Positions 34,467 to 43,445 are shown, numbered from the stretch's first letter. The stretch: DNA of 64,000 nt from Comamonas testosteroni (GCF_030505195.1 NZ_CP129672.1:5304501-5368500), one strand, 5' to 3'. A program made the numbers and translations. The notes: generated by a model not told the origin, from the letters alone.

Positions 34467-35780
34467 TTGCGCCGTTCTATTCTTCTTGTCCTTGCTTCTT
34501 TCTTTGTGATTTGGGCAGTGGAGGCTTTGTGGCTGTCACCGTCACCGCCTGGTGATCTGCTGTGGGTGATGCGGCAGGAAGGCATGCTGCTTACCGGTAT
34601 TCTGGCTTTGGGAGCCATGACTGCCATCATGGTGCTTGCCTTGCGCCCTCGGTGGGTGGAGTCGCCTTTGGGCGGCATGGATAAGGCCTACCGTTTGCAC
34701 AAGTGGCTGGGCATCATTGCCATTACGTTGAGCTTGGCGCATTGGCTGGCCAAGCAATCCAAGCCCCTGATCGCGACAGCTATTGGCAGCACTGGCAGGC
34801 TGGCCAAGGTACCGGTGCCCGAGTGGGTCAGCCTCCTGAAGCCCTATGCGAAAACCTTGGGCGAATGGACCTTTTATGCATTGATCCTGATGTTGGTCAT
34901 TACGCTTGCTCGTCGCGCAGTGCCGTACAAGCGCTGGTACTGGTTTCATCGATTCATGCCCCTGGCGTATCTGATACTGGTGTTTCATGGCGTTGTGCTG
35001 ACTCCTCCTGGCTATTGGAGCGGTGTGGGCGGCTGGCTACTGGCGTTGACAATGGCCTTCGGCGTCGTGGCCGCCGTGATGCAACTGGTGCGTGACATGC
35101 GGTCGCGCTACCCCCACGCGGGCACCGTAATGTCATTCACGCAGCTCGGAGATGTGCTGGAGGTGCAGTGCCGTATGGATGATTCCTGGCCGGGCCATGC
35201 TGCGGGGCAATTCGCCTTTTTGCGCCTGGCAGGGGAGCAAGAGGCGCACCCGTTCACGCTGTCCGATGCCGACCAGCAAGATCATGTGGTGCGCTTTCAC
35301 ATCAAACAACTGGGCGACTGGACTCGCAGCCTGCCCGAGCGTTTGCAGCCCGGCATCGTTGTGGAGCTGGACGGTCCTTATGGCCGCTTTGTGCCTCCGG
35401 ATCACGACGATGGTGCCGTGCACGTATGGGTTGGCGCCGGCGTTGGCGCGACTCCTTTTCTTTCCTGGTTGGGGCAGCTTCACCATGACGGACATGCTCC
35501 CCAGGCCTGGTTGCAATACGCCTGTCAGCACTCGGCCGACCCTCTTGCTCGAGCTTTGGAAGAGGCTGCGGCGCTTCATCCCGATGTGCATCTGGATATC
35601 TTTGCCGACGGCCATCGCTGGACGCCCAAAGAGGTGCTTCAACGTTATCAGGCCGACAAGCCATTGCGGGTGTGGTTCTGTGGTCCTGCAGCCATGGGCA
35701 AGCAATTGGAGTTGGCGCTCAAACAGTCGTTGCCTGCTGCTTCCTGGCAACTGCACAGGGAGCACTTCGAGTTTCGTTGA
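34467..35780 (+). CDS. Ferric-reductase-like membrane flavin oxidoreductase
   Basis: 437 residues. The N-terminal half has about six membrane helices of the ferric-reductase domain with histidines for heme (YRLHKWLGIIAITLSLAHWL; RWYWFHRFMPLAYLILVFHG). The C-terminal half is a ferredoxin-NADP reductase module: HPFTLSD is the FAD-binding motif, VWVGAGVGATPFLSWLGQL the nucleotide-binding glycine loop, and WFCGPAAMGKQL the C-terminal NAD(P) motif. TTG start with GGAG eight bases upstream. It probably moves electrons from NAD(P)H across the membrane. An IS3 element is inserted just behind its stop codon but leaves it intact. Confidence 0.9.
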   Translation: MRRSILLVLASFFVIWAVEALWLSPSPPGDLLWVMRQEGMLLTGILALGAMTAIMVLALRPRWVESPLGGMDKAYRLHKWLGIIAITLSLAHWLAKQSKPLIATAIGSTGRLAKVPVPEWVSLLKPYAKTLGEWTFYALILMLVITLARRAVPYKRWYWFHRFMPLAYLILVFHGVVLTPPGYWSGVGGWLLALTMAFGVVAAVMQLVRDMRSRYPHAGTVMSFTQLGDVLEVQCRMDDSWPGHAAGQFAFLRLAGEQEAHPFTLSDADQQDHVVRFHIKQLGDWTRSLPERLQPGIVVELDGPYGRFVPPDHDDGAVHVWVGAGVGATPFLSWLGQLHHDGHAPQAWLQYACQHSADPLARALEEAAALHPDVHLDIFADGHRWTPKEVLQRYQADKPLRVWFCGPAAMGKQLELALKQSLPAASWQLHREHFEFR

Positions 35781-35821
35781 CCCAGTGCCCGTGTGTATTG
35801 ACCCAGCAGAACCTGCACAGG

Positions 35822-36643
35822 TCAGGCCGCTAATGCGAATGCCTCAGCGGGTGTTCTCATGTTCAGCGCCTGGTGCGGGCGCCGGTGGTTGTAGAAGTGG
35901 ATCCAATCTCCAATCAGGCGGCTGGCATGCTGCAGCGATTCGAACCGGTGCCGATGCACGCATTGCTCCTTGAGCGTACGAATCACCCGCTCGACCAAGC
36001 CATTCTGCTCGGGGCTGTGTGGCGTGATGAATTCCTGACACAGGCCATAGCTTCTGACCAGGGCCGTGAAGCTGCGGCTGGTGAAGACCAGCCCATTGTC
36101 CGAGCGCAGTAGGAACGGAGCTGGCACGCGCCCGAGCGTCCCGAACCGTGCGATCAGCGCCTGCTCCAGTGCGGACTCCGCCGTCTTGGATCTCCCTCTG
36201 CGCGACAGGTGCCAGCCCAGCAGTTCCCGGCTATGGCAATCGATCACCAGGGCCATCGTGGTCCAGCCATCACGCCCGGCCCAGACCCGGCACATATCCG
36301 TGGCCCAGCGCTCGTTGGGCGCCTTGGCCACCGAGGGCAGCGACTGGATCCGGGGCCTGAAGCCCACCGGGCGCTTGCGCACCTGCCAGCCCTTGAGCTG
36401 GAAGATGCGCTGCACCGTGTTCTTGTTGAACCCCAGCAGGTGCGCCACGGTTCGGTACCCGAAGGACGGGTTCTCCTCGATCATGGCCTTGATCGGGGCC
36501 ACGAAGTGCTCCTGCAGCGTGGGTGCAGCCTTCACCGGCCGGTAGTACACGCTGCGCCGCGGCACCTCGAACCACCGGCACAGCTTACTGATCGAGACGG
36601 TGATGCCGTCGGCCTGCAGTCCCTGGCGGATCATCTCGATCAC
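35822..36643 (-). CDS. IS3-family transposase OrfB (DDE)
   Basis: 273-residue integrase-core transposase. DDE residues lie in ERWATDMCRVW, LLRSDNGLVFTSRS and PEQNGLVERVIRTLKEQ, and HRRPHQALNMRTPAE near the end is typical. Its GTG overlaps the orfA stop, but translation probably comes mainly from a -1 frameshift on A-AAA-AAA at 36673-36679, giving the fused OrfAB transposase. Confidence 0.93.
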   Translation of the reverse strand: MIEMIRQGLQADGITVSISKLCRWFEVPRRSVYYRPVKAAPTLQEHFVAPIKAMIEENPSFGYRTVAHLLGFNKNTVQRIFQLKGWQVRKRPVGFRPRIQSLPSVAKAPNERWATDMCRVWAGRDGWTTMALVIDCHSRELLGWHLSRRGRSKTAESALEQALIARFGTLGRVPAPFLLRSDNGLVFTSRSFTALVRSYGLCQEFITPHSPEQNGLVERVIRTLKEQCVHRHRFESLQHASRLIGDWIHFYNHRRPHQALNMRTPAEAFALAA

Positions 36644-36954
36644 TTCTCGTCCTCGCCCAGCAGGGACTGCAATTTTTTTCTTGCGCGCAACTCCAGCATC
36701 GCCTCGCCGTAGGCCTCCTGCAACTCCTTCAGTTGGCGCTCGTACTGCTCGCGCACATCCTGCGGGTTGGCCTTCAGCGCATTCTCCATGCCCTTGCGGC
36801 CATCTTCCACCCAGCCCTCGATCTCCGACGGCGGCAGGTCATAGGTTCGACTGGCCTCCGACACGCTGGTCTTGCCCTGGATGATCTCCAGGATCAGTGC
36901 CGTCTTGCGCTTTGCGGTCCAGCGTTTGATCTCTTCTTCCATCAATGTGCTCAT
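36640..36954 (-). CDS. IS3-family OrfA (HTH)
   Basis: 104 residues. RKTALILEIIQGKTSVSEAS is the helix-turn-helix start, and the second half is a leucine-zipper-like helix (REQYERQLKELQEAYGEAML). The slippery run lies near its 3' end. Confidence 0.9.
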   Translation of the reverse strand: MSTLMEEEIKRWTAKRKTALILEIIQGKTSVSEASRTYDLPPSEIEGWVEDGRKGMENALKANPQDVREQYERQLKELQEAYGEAMLELRARKKLQSLLGEDEK

Positions 36955-37011
36955 GGTGTCTTCCTCTCGACGGTAACACCTGAGCAGGTTTTCAGTGGGT
37001 CAATACACGTG

Positions 37012-37330
37012 TGTGCAGGGGCTGCCGCAATCGGGCACTGGCCACCTGGGGCTAGGGCCCTTGATCGCAGAGCACACGCAATAGGATTGAAAGCCAAAAA
37101 TAATAAAAATTGCCTTTTTTATAAAAATGAATTATGATGTCCGACGTTGCGAAATAATTTCAACAGATCGCAGCGCCAGGGCTTAGGTCAGCAAGTCCTT
37201 TACCTGGAAATTTCGCGAGATTTATCGCACCGTTAGCTGTCGAGCAGCAGCTAATTGAGTTTTCGAAAGCTCATGCAGGTCTTCAAGTCCTGCTTTCTGA
37301 TTGAACTAGATTCCTCTGTCTCCTATTGCT
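37012..37330. other. Intergenic AT-rich promoter region
   Basis: Contains an AT-rich tract (37090-37140) uncommon in this genome, likely the promoter of the downstream small gene and RRM gene. No gene seen. Confidence 0.4.
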
Positions 37331-37537
37331 ATGGGCAAGTACTTCGTTACGCCCACATCCCAAAAGACCCATTGCGGTCGCTTTCAGGCTTCCTTCGCAC
37401 TTCAGCGCACAAGGCAAAACAGCAGCTACTGCCGTATTTTTCGCTTTGACAAAACATTTGCCTCGACCGAAGCAGCAAAAATCTATGCTGTGACGCAAGG
37501 CTGGCTGCATACATCCATGCAGCCCTCTACGTGCTGA
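37331..37537 (+). CDS. Small basic protein upstream of the RNA-binding protein
   Basis: 68 residues beginning MGKYFVTPTSQKTHCGRFQA. RIFRFDKTFASTEAAKIYAV then TQGWLHT form a conserved-looking C-terminal part. I recall similar short proteins next to cold-shock or RRM genes in Comamonadaceae, but have not verified this. Basic and soluble, so it may bind nucleic acid. It precedes the RRM gene by about 110 bases in the same direction. Confidence 0.5.
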   Translation: MGKYFVTPTSQKTHCGRFQASFALQRTRQNSSYCRIFRFDKTFASTEAAKIYAVTQGWLHTSMQPSTC

Positions 37538-37649
37538 GCTGTAAACAAGCGCTCATCTTTATCCGGTTGCTACGGACTCCCACTCCCACAGCCATATGCA
37601 AACGATGCGTCAATCCTTGGCGCGTCAATCAATAGAAAAGGCTCCTTCC

Positions 37650-37997
37650 ATGAGCACTAAAATTTACGTTGGCAACCTGCCTTACTCCGTCACCGATTCC
37701 AGCCTGAAAAGCAATTTTTCTGAATTTGGAAGCGTTACCTCTGCCAAAGTCATGATGGACCGCGATACCGGGCGCTCTAAAGGCTTTGCGTTTGTAGAAA
37801 TGGCAACTGCAGACGCCTCTCAGGCTGCTATCGCGGCACTGAATGGAATGTCTGTCGATGGACGTTCGATCGTGGTCAACCTTGCTAAACCTCGCGAAGA
37901 AGGTCGTGGATTCGGTGGCAATCGCGAGTTCCGCGCCACTTCTCGTCCTAATGTTGGCTATGGCAATGACGGCTATGGCGGCGGTTCCAGCTACTGA
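37650..37997 (+). CDS. RRM-domain RNA-binding protein
   Basis: 115 residues. One RRM with RNP2 IYVGNLPYSV at the N terminus and RNP1 SKGFAFVEM in the middle, then a Gly/Arg-rich tail (GRGFGGNREF, YGNDGYGGGSSY). Glycine-rich RRM proteins of this size occur in beta- and cyanobacteria and are often induced by cold. The ATG at 37650 (MSTKIYVGN) is the natural start; upstream in-frame codons encode no conserved residues. A strong terminator follows. Confidence 0.93.
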   Translation: MSTKIYVGNLPYSVTDSSLKSNFSEFGSVTSAKVMMDRDTGRSKGFAFVEMATADASQAAIAALNGMSVDGRSIVVNLAKPREEGRGFGGNREFRATSRPNVGYGNDGYGGGSSY

Positions 37998-38015
37998 TTT
38001 AGCGACAGCCCCCAG

Positions 38016-38046
38016 AAAAACGCCCCACGCTTGAGGGCGTTTTTTT
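38016..38046 (+). terminator. Terminator after the RRM gene
   Basis: AAAAACGCCC and GGGCGTTTTTTT pair 18 bases after the stop. Confidence 0.85.
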
Positions 38047-38493
38047 GCGTCTGGACCTTGCTTCGCTTAGCAGGATCTATGGGCTTCGGGATGACTGCAA
38101 GGCGCTGGGAGCAGTCTCCTGTCTTCCGCTGCTGTTGGCCAGCAGCCATCCTTCGTTCATTTTTTTCCGTAGTGGACAGTTCCACCTAGTGTTTCACCGC
38201 AAGGGAAAGCACCGACCCAATGTGCTGATTTCTCTCTTGAATTGCTTATGAAAAATAAACAAAATTCATCGGCAATTGGTTATGTGCCATACCTAAATGG
38301 ATGCTAGGGAGTTGGGCCTCAAGTTGGCTTGGCCTGAGAAAGTGATGCCGGCAACCGAGTGGTGGGCTACCGGTGGCTGGCTCGCTCCTAGTTGTTCACT
38401 TGCGCCCGATGCGCTAACGATGAGGAGGGTGGTGGCAAAAATCAAAGCACGGAGAGTTTTTGTAGTTCGAAGATTCAAACAAGGGAGACAAAA

Positions 38494-39588
38494 TTGATTA
38501 AAAAAATAGCTAGCACCATTGCGCTGATGAGCCTGGGAGGGCTCGCACACGCTCAATCATCTGTCCAGATTTACGGAATCATGGACACGGCCGTCGAAAC
38601 CATGAACAACGTGGGAGCAAACAAGTCCAGCCTCACACGCATGCCCAATCTCACAGGGAGCGTTCCCTCCCGCCTGGGCTTTCGCGGCCGCGAAGATCTG
38701 GGGGGCGGCTTGAGCGCATCCTTCACGCTGGAGATGGGGATCGGCCCCGACAGCGGAGCTCTCAATCAGGGCGGTCGCGGTTTCGGCCGCCAGTCCTTCG
38801 TAAGCCTCAATGGCCCCTGGGGTTCGCTGGGACTGGGTCGCCAGTACACCATGCTGTTCTGGTCCGTGCTCGATGCCGATGTAATCGGGCCTAGCCTTCA
38901 CAGCATGGGAAATCTGGATAGCTATTTCCCCAATGCGCGTGCCGACAATGCAATCTCCTACAAAGGCTCGTTTTCGGGCCTGACCGTTGGCGCAACCTAT
39001 AGCTTTGGGCGCGATGCGGTCAATGCAGGCCCCAGCCCAGGCGGCACCAACTGCGCAGGTGAAAGCAGCACAGACTCCAAGACCTGCCGCGAGTGGTCAG
39101 CCATGCTCAAGTACGACACAGCGGCATGGGGTGCAGCATTCGCCCATGACGAGCTGCGTGGCGGCCCCGGTGCTTTCGCCGGGTTGACGAGCAGCGACAA
39201 GATTGACAAGCGCACCATGCTCAATGGCTACGTGAAGCTTGGCGGCGCCAAGATCGGTGCGGGCTACATGCGTCGCAAGAACGACGGATATGTCGCCTCG
39301 CCACGCAATGACTTGTGGTTTGTCGGTGTGACCTACCCCTTGGGCCCGTGGACGGTCGACGCTCAGTACAACCAGCTCAAGTACAAGGACAACGCGGACA
39401 AGGGACAACTGATGGTGCTGCGTGGCACTTACAACCTGTCCAAGCGCACTGCAGTTTATGCCTCGCTGGGCTATGTGAAGAATAGCGGCAATGCTGCTTT
39501 TGGGGCCAGCGGTGCCCAGGCTGGAGGAACACCTATGCCGGGTGTCAATCAGACGGGCTTTGGTGCAGGCGTGCGTCATTCATTCTGA
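38494..39588 (+). CDS. Gram-negative porin (Omp32-like)
   Basis: 364-residue outer-membrane trimeric porin of the betaproteobacterial family. Signal peptide to AHA, then SSVQIYGIMDTAVE, the usual first beta strand. RMPNLTGSVPSRLGFRGRED and SFVSLNGPWGSLGLGRQYTM are hallmark strands. It ends GVRHSF with a C-terminal phenylalanine, the BAM recognition signal. The TTG at 38494 is chosen since AAGGGAG lies at 38481-38487. It is followed by a terminator whose T run has been invaded by an ISL3 element. Confidence 0.94.
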   Translation: MIKKIASTIALMSLGGLAHAQSSVQIYGIMDTAVETMNNVGANKSSLTRMPNLTGSVPSRLGFRGREDLGGGLSASFTLEMGIGPDSGALNQGGRGFGRQSFVSLNGPWGSLGLGRQYTMLFWSVLDADVIGPSLHSMGNLDSYFPNARADNAISYKGSFSGLTVGATYSFGRDAVNAGPSPGGTNCAGESSTDSKTCREWSAMLKYDTAAWGAAFAHDELRGGPGAFAGLTSSDKIDKRTMLNGYVKLGGAKIGAGYMRRKNDGYVASPRNDLWFVGVTYPLGPWTVDAQYNQLKYKDNADKGQLMVLRGTYNLSKRTAVYASLGYVKNSGNAAFGASGAQAGGTPMPGVNQTGFGAGVRHSF

Positions 39589-40858
39589 AGTCCGCGCAAT
39601 GAAAGAGCGAGTGAGGGGTGCTTGCGGCCTCACTCGCTTTTTTTGGTTCATCGGGGAATGCTGCGCGAATCTTCAGAAAGAAGTAGTCCTGATCGCGGTA
39701 GCCATAGGCCCGGCGCTTGATGACCTTGATGGTGTTGTTGATGCCCTCCACAACACTTGTGTTCAACGGATGCCTGCATCGGGCGATGATCCCGTGCAGG
39801 TAGCTTTGCAAGCGCTGAGCGAAGGTGCTCAGTGCGGCAATGCCGCTTTGATGGGCTTGATCACACCAGTGCCGCCAGGCGCGATGCGCCCAAGTCGCAC
39901 GACGGTAGAACCACAACTGTTTGAGCTCGTCGCGCAAGACGTATACCGTCATCAATGGTTGATTGGCCGCCAGCAGTTCCTTGAGTTGCACTGCTTGTTG
40001 AGGCTGCAGCTTGCTGCGATTGCGCAGCAGCAACCAGCGGCTGGATTTGAGCACCTTACGTGCTGAGGGCTGTTGGCGCAGCAGGTTGGCCTGATCGACA
40101 CGCACTCGGTCGATAACCTCCCGGCCATACTTGGCCACGACATGGAACAGGTCATAGACGATCTCGGCGTTAGGGCAGTGGGCCTTAATCTCCAGCTCGT
40201 AAGCCGTAGTCATGTCGATAGCAACTGCGCGAATGCGCTGGGCAACGCCAGCGGGCAACTGCTCGAAGAACTGGCGGGCCGCCTCGCGTGAGCGCCCTTG
40301 CCCCACCCACAGCACCTGCCGGCTGATGGGGTCGACGACGACTGTGGCGTAGCGATGGCCCTTGTGCAGTGCAAACTCGTCCATCGCCAGGTACTCGATC
40401 TGATCCCATTGCGGCTGCGCAGTGTTGGCCAGCAGCAAGGCTTTGTCGATGGACTTGACGGTGTGCCAGCCCAGATCGAAGAAGGCCGCTACCGCCTTGA
40501 TGCTGCTGCTGCGAAGCAACTGGCTGCACGCCTGCGCCAGACGGTCTGTGACGCGCTGGTAGCGACCGAGCCAGCTGAGTTTCTCCAGGTGCGGGCCACC
40601 ACAGCTATCGCACCACAGACGCCGACGCGGCACATGTAGCACCACTCTGTACTCGAACAATGCCAGATCGCGCACGCGCCGTGTTGTGGTCTCATGGACT
40701 TGGCTGCACTGCGCACCGCAGCGCTCGCAATGCATGACGCGGGCCTGCGGCTTCAGATAAATCGACACGGTGCGGCTATCGCCCAGGGGCCACTGCACAC
40801 GTTCAACCACGTAGCCCTCCCAGCCGCCCAGAGCCTGCAATAACTTCGAGTCCAGCAT
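39545..40858 (-). CDS. ISL3-family transposase with flank-encoded tail
   Basis: 437 residues. N-terminal zinc-finger (MHCERCGAQC, WCDSCGGPHL), HTH (SSIKAVAAFFDLGWHTVKSI) and the ISL3 DDE domain (YLAMDEFALHKGHRYATVV; AVAIDMTTAYELEIKAHCPN; NTSVVEGINNTIKVIKRRAY). The IS ends at 39645, yet the frame stays open for about 32 more codons into the porin 3' end, because no stop lies at the junction. Native ISL3 proteins probably end near RAAFPDEP. The extra tail may or may not affect activity. Confidence 0.92.
   Translation of the reverse strand: MLDSKLLQALGGWEGYVVERVQWPLGDSRTVSIYLKPQARVMHCERCGAQCSQVHETTTRRVRDLALFEYRVVLHVPRRRLWCDSCGGPHLEKLSWLGRYQRVTDRLAQACSQLLRSSSIKAVAAFFDLGWHTVKSIDKALLLANTAQPQWDQIEYLAMDEFALHKGHRYATVVVDPISRQVLWVGQGRSREAARQFFEQLPAGVAQRIRAVAIDMTTAYELEIKAHCPNAEIVYDLFHVVAKYGREVIDRVRVDQANLLRQQPSARKVLKSSRWLLLRNRSKLQPQQAVQLKELLAANQPLMTVYVLRDELKQLWFYRRATWAHRAWRHWCDQAHQSGIAALSTFAQRLQSYLHGIIARCRHPLNTSVVEGINNTIKVIKRRAYGYRDQDYFFLKIRAAFPDEPKKASEAASTPHSLFHCADFRMNDARLHQSPSD
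39606..39644 (+). terminator. Porin terminator, T-tract hit by ISL3
   Basis: AGCGAGTGAGG and CCTCACTCGCT form the stem, followed by seven T. The ISL3 left end begins at the next base. Confidence 0.8.
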
Positions 40859-40941
40859 TTGATTTGTTCTCCGATGTCAGTGTCGTTGCCATCAGATTAC
40901 AAAACGAACGGGCTTATCTCCACGGAATTCCTCGATGAACC
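39645..40941 (-). mobile_element. ISL3-family insertion sequence
   Basis: About 1297 bases. Inverted ends start GGTTCATCG(G/A)GGAAT at 39645 and, reversed, at 40941. Flanks are CTTTTTTT on the left and TTTTTTTT on the right, seven of eight bases matching an ISL3-type 8-base duplication in a T tract. It carries one transposase gene on the minus strand. A truncated second copy lies at 46519-47029 in the opposite orientation. Confidence 0.85.
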
Positions 40942-41092
40942 TTTTTTTTGATGGTTTGGTTGAAACTATTCATGAGGTTTCTCCGTTGGGCGTTTGCGTG
41001 CCCGGATTGATAAAGATTCGTACCCTTATCAAAACGGGAAACCTCACCTGTTGGCAAGGCCCACTGTCAGATCAAGTTTGAACTTCTACAAA

Positions 41093-41425
41093 TCAGGTCA
41101 GGTGGTCTTCCACAATCAACCAGCCCATGCTCCCAACACCATCATTGATGATGTCCAAGTGGTTGCCGCCCTCGTATACACGAATGTTCTGACCCACGAA
41201 GGCTTTGGGTGCAACGCGCTCAATATTGGACAGGACCAGCCTTATTTGCTCGCCAAGCTCAGAAAGCGACTTTTGAGAGTAGTCGATGTCGATAGTCTCG
41301 GCCAGCAGTCCATAGATAACTCTCTTTTTTCCCTCCTCAGGGAAAGCGAGCACCTTTGTATGCAAGAGCTCTGCATTCGAAAATTTGCGACCAGTGAGCT
41401 TTTCAAAAACTTCAATGCTTGGCAA
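41093..41425 (-). CDS. Hypothetical acidic protein
   Basis: 110 residues from a TTG at 41425, supported by AGGAGG five bases upstream. Sequence PSIEVFEKLTGRKFSNAELL at the start, NIRVYEGGNHLDIINDGVGS near the end. Soluble with mixed helix and strand. It could be an immunity-type protein, but I do not recognise a family. Lower GC than its surroundings; it lies next to ISL3. Confidence 0.6.
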   Translation of the reverse strand: MPSIEVFEKLTGRKFSNAELLHTKVLAFPEEGKKRVIYGLLAETIDIDYSQKSLSELGEQIRLVLSNIERVAPKAFVGQNIRVYEGGNHLDIINDGVGSMGWLIVEDHLT

Positions 41426-41714
41426 AGTTCCCTCCTAGCGCTGCGTGACTCAATGTAACCAGCATAGTCGAGCGCATTGAAGAGATGCAAGCACCAAGAG
41501 CGCTTAGTTACGCCTACTTCACTAATGAATTCAGGACTGCAAACGATCCGGGCCAGCCGCTGGACAGCGTTTGTCAATCGTCCTCGGGGGCTTGAGCCTG
41601 CCTGTGAAAGGCTTCTGATCGGAAAAATGTCCCTGATGCTCGCCGAATGTTTGGGGTTTCATCACACCAGGTGCATACGATTACGAGTGTGCATGTCCGC
41701 AGCAGGAGATCGCC

Positions 41715-42131
41715 ATGAGCCTATTCAGTATTCAGCACATTGATCACATCGTGTTGCGCGTCGCCGACCTGGAGCGAAGCATCCGCTTCTACCAAGCCGT
41801 GCTGGGCTGTACCTTGGTGAAGCGTCGCGAGGATCTAGGCATGGTTCACCTGCGAGCTGGTGCATCCATGATTGACCTGGTGGATGTCGAGGGCCCGTTA
41901 GGCCGTGCGGGCGGACCGGTGGCCTCAAGCGAGCGCAGAAATATCGATCATTTTTGCCTGCGTATCGAGCCTCTTGATGAGCAAGCCATCCTCTCCCACC
42001 TGGCTGGTCACGGTGTTGAGGCGGATAGGGCGGTCCGACGCTTTGGGGCTGATGGCATGGGTCTCTCCATCTACTGCAAAGATCCGGACGGCAATCAGCT
42101 TGAACTTAAGGGGCCTGCGAGCGCTGACTGA
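41715..42131 (+). CDS. VOC-superfamily (glyoxalase-like) protein
   Basis: 138 residues with two beta-alpha-beta-beta-beta modules. IQHIDHIVLRVADLERSIRF and VLGCTLVKRRED start the first, and NIDHFCLRIEPLDEQAI the second; KDPDGNQLELKG ends it. Likely metal ligands are the histidine of QHIDH, a residue of VHLRAG, the histidine of NIDHF and the glutamate of QLELKG. AGGAG precedes the ATG by seven bases. It may be a glyoxalase, dioxygenase or fosfomycin-type thiol transferase; not resolvable here. Confidence 0.88.
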   Translation: MSLFSIQHIDHIVLRVADLERSIRFYQAVLGCTLVKRREDLGMVHLRAGASMIDLVDVEGPLGRAGGPVASSERRNIDHFCLRIEPLDEQAILSHLAGHGVEADRAVRRFGADGMGLSIYCKDPDGNQLELKGPASAD

Positions 42132-42331
42132 CAACTCAAGCGGCAGTCGGAACTCCCGGAGCGCTTGCTATGTCTGACCTGGTTGGGTGAAAGACAGCCT
42201 CTGACTGTGGATTCAAGCGATTGCGGCTGTCGCTGTGCGGCCCGCAAGAGAGGCTCTCCCTTGCGACAAGTCGACACAGTCAATGCCCCGGACACTTCAG
42301 GACGAGTTCGTTTGACCATTAAACTAGCCGC

Positions 42332-43132
42332 ATGAATCGACGTAGTTTGGTCTTATCCGCCCTGGCCGCAGGGTTTGCTCAAGTGACGGTGGCTGGCCCT
42401 CAGCTTCAAGAAATGACCGAATGGTCTCGTTTTTTTACAGAAGCTGATGCACAAGGCAGCATCGTTGTTCTCGATGCACGCGATAACTCAGAAACTACCC
42501 ACGTTTACAACGTGTCGCGTGCCGGTCGGCGTTACTCGCCAGCCTCTACCTTCAAGATTCCACACAGCCTGTTTGCGCTTGATGCAGGGCTGCTGCGTGA
42601 CGAATTTCAGCTCATTCAATGGGATGGTGTGAAACGACCTGTGGCGGCGTGGAACGTGGATCAGAATCTGCGCTCGGCGATGAGGAACTCCACTGTCTGG
42701 GTGTATGAGCGCTTCGCCAAGGAACTCGGCAATGCACGTGAGACCGCTTATATGCGGAAGATAGGGTACGGCAATGCGGTCGCCACTGGCGACAAGCCAT
42801 TCTGGGTTGAGGGCGACCTCGCCATTTCATCCTTCGAGCAGATTGCTTTCTTGCAACGGCTTTACCGTAATCAACTGCCTTTCCAGGTCGAGCATCAGCG
42901 GCTTGTGAAGGACGTGATGGTCAATGAAGCGGGGCCTGACTGGATACTGCGTGCAAAAACGGGCTGGACCGGAAAAATCGGCTGGTGGGTGGGCTGGGTA
43001 GAGTGGCCCAGCGGCCCCGTCTTCTTCGCCTTGAACATGGACACTCCCAACAGGCTTGCCGACCTTGCCAAGCGGCAAAGCATCACACGCGATGTCTTGC
43101 GCTCCATTAAAGCGCTACCCACTTCGCCATAG
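42332..43132 (+). CDS. Class D beta-lactamase (OXA-2-like)
   Basis: 266 residues with an N-terminal signal (MNRRSLVLSALAAGFAQVTVA). All class D motifs are present: STFK (nucleophilic serine with carbamylated lysine), STV in MRNSTVWVYE, YGN, and KTG in ILRAKTGWTGKIGWWVGWVE. The active-site tryptophan near FWVEGDL is kept. Segments RYSPASTFKIPHSLFALDAG, DQNLRSAMRNSTVWVYE and VEHQRLVKDVM are close to OXA-2 group enzymes. It is not in an evident integron cassette; no attC was seen. A promoter TTGACC...TAAACT lies just upstream. It should hydrolyse penicillins; the wider spectrum is unknown. Confidence 0.93.
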   Translation: MNRRSLVLSALAAGFAQVTVAGPQLQEMTEWSRFFTEADAQGSIVVLDARDNSETTHVYNVSRAGRRYSPASTFKIPHSLFALDAGLLRDEFQLIQWDGVKRPVAAWNVDQNLRSAMRNSTVWVYERFAKELGNARETAYMRKIGYGNAVATGDKPFWVEGDLAISSFEQIAFLQRLYRNQLPFQVEHQRLVKDVMVNEAGPDWILRAKTGWTGKIGWWVGWVEWPSGPVFFALNMDTPNRLADLAKRQSITRDVLRSIKALPTSP

Positions 43133-43445
43133 ATTCTGTACCGGGAGGGCCGTGTCTTGAAGATCTCTTGCGGGCGGTTTGGCCCCCTCCGTTAGCATGC
43201 TCGATAGCGACACTTGAGTGAGCATTGGATGCGCGCCAGGAAGATCGGCACTTGGCAGATAGTGGCCGGCCTATAAGGGGCAGCAGCCAGGCAGTTCATC
43301 AGATACGCCGATTGGTACCAGAGCGATTGGCCGCTCAGCCTCTTTCACAGCTCCAGCCGGTCACCGATCAGTGTCGTGCATCTCTATCGGGATCACGCTG
43401 CGCTTGTCCTGCTTGTCTGGCGGTAGCTTGGGCCGGTATTGATAG
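43133..43445. other. Intergenic stretch
   Basis: No convincing gene. Possibly broken mobile DNA between the beta-lactamase and the LuxR-type gene. Confidence 0.35.

Larger units (their letters stand above)
35794..37007 (-). mobile_element. Complete IS3-family insertion sequence
   Basis: 1214 bases with terminal inverted repeats starting TGTATTGACCCA at both ends, and further matched blocks (AACCTGC.CAGG). A 4-base target duplication CGTG flanks it (35790-35793 and 37008-37011). It encodes orfA and orfB on the minus strand with an A7 slippery run for -1 frameshifting. Both ORFs are open, so it may be active. Confidence 0.88.

Noticed and set aside
35822..36954. Plus-strand frames inside the IS3 element
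   Set aside because: They are antisense shadows of orfA/orfB.
42140..42331. attC or integron cassette boundary near the OXA gene
   Set aside because: No pair of core sites or long imperfect palindrome was seen on either side.
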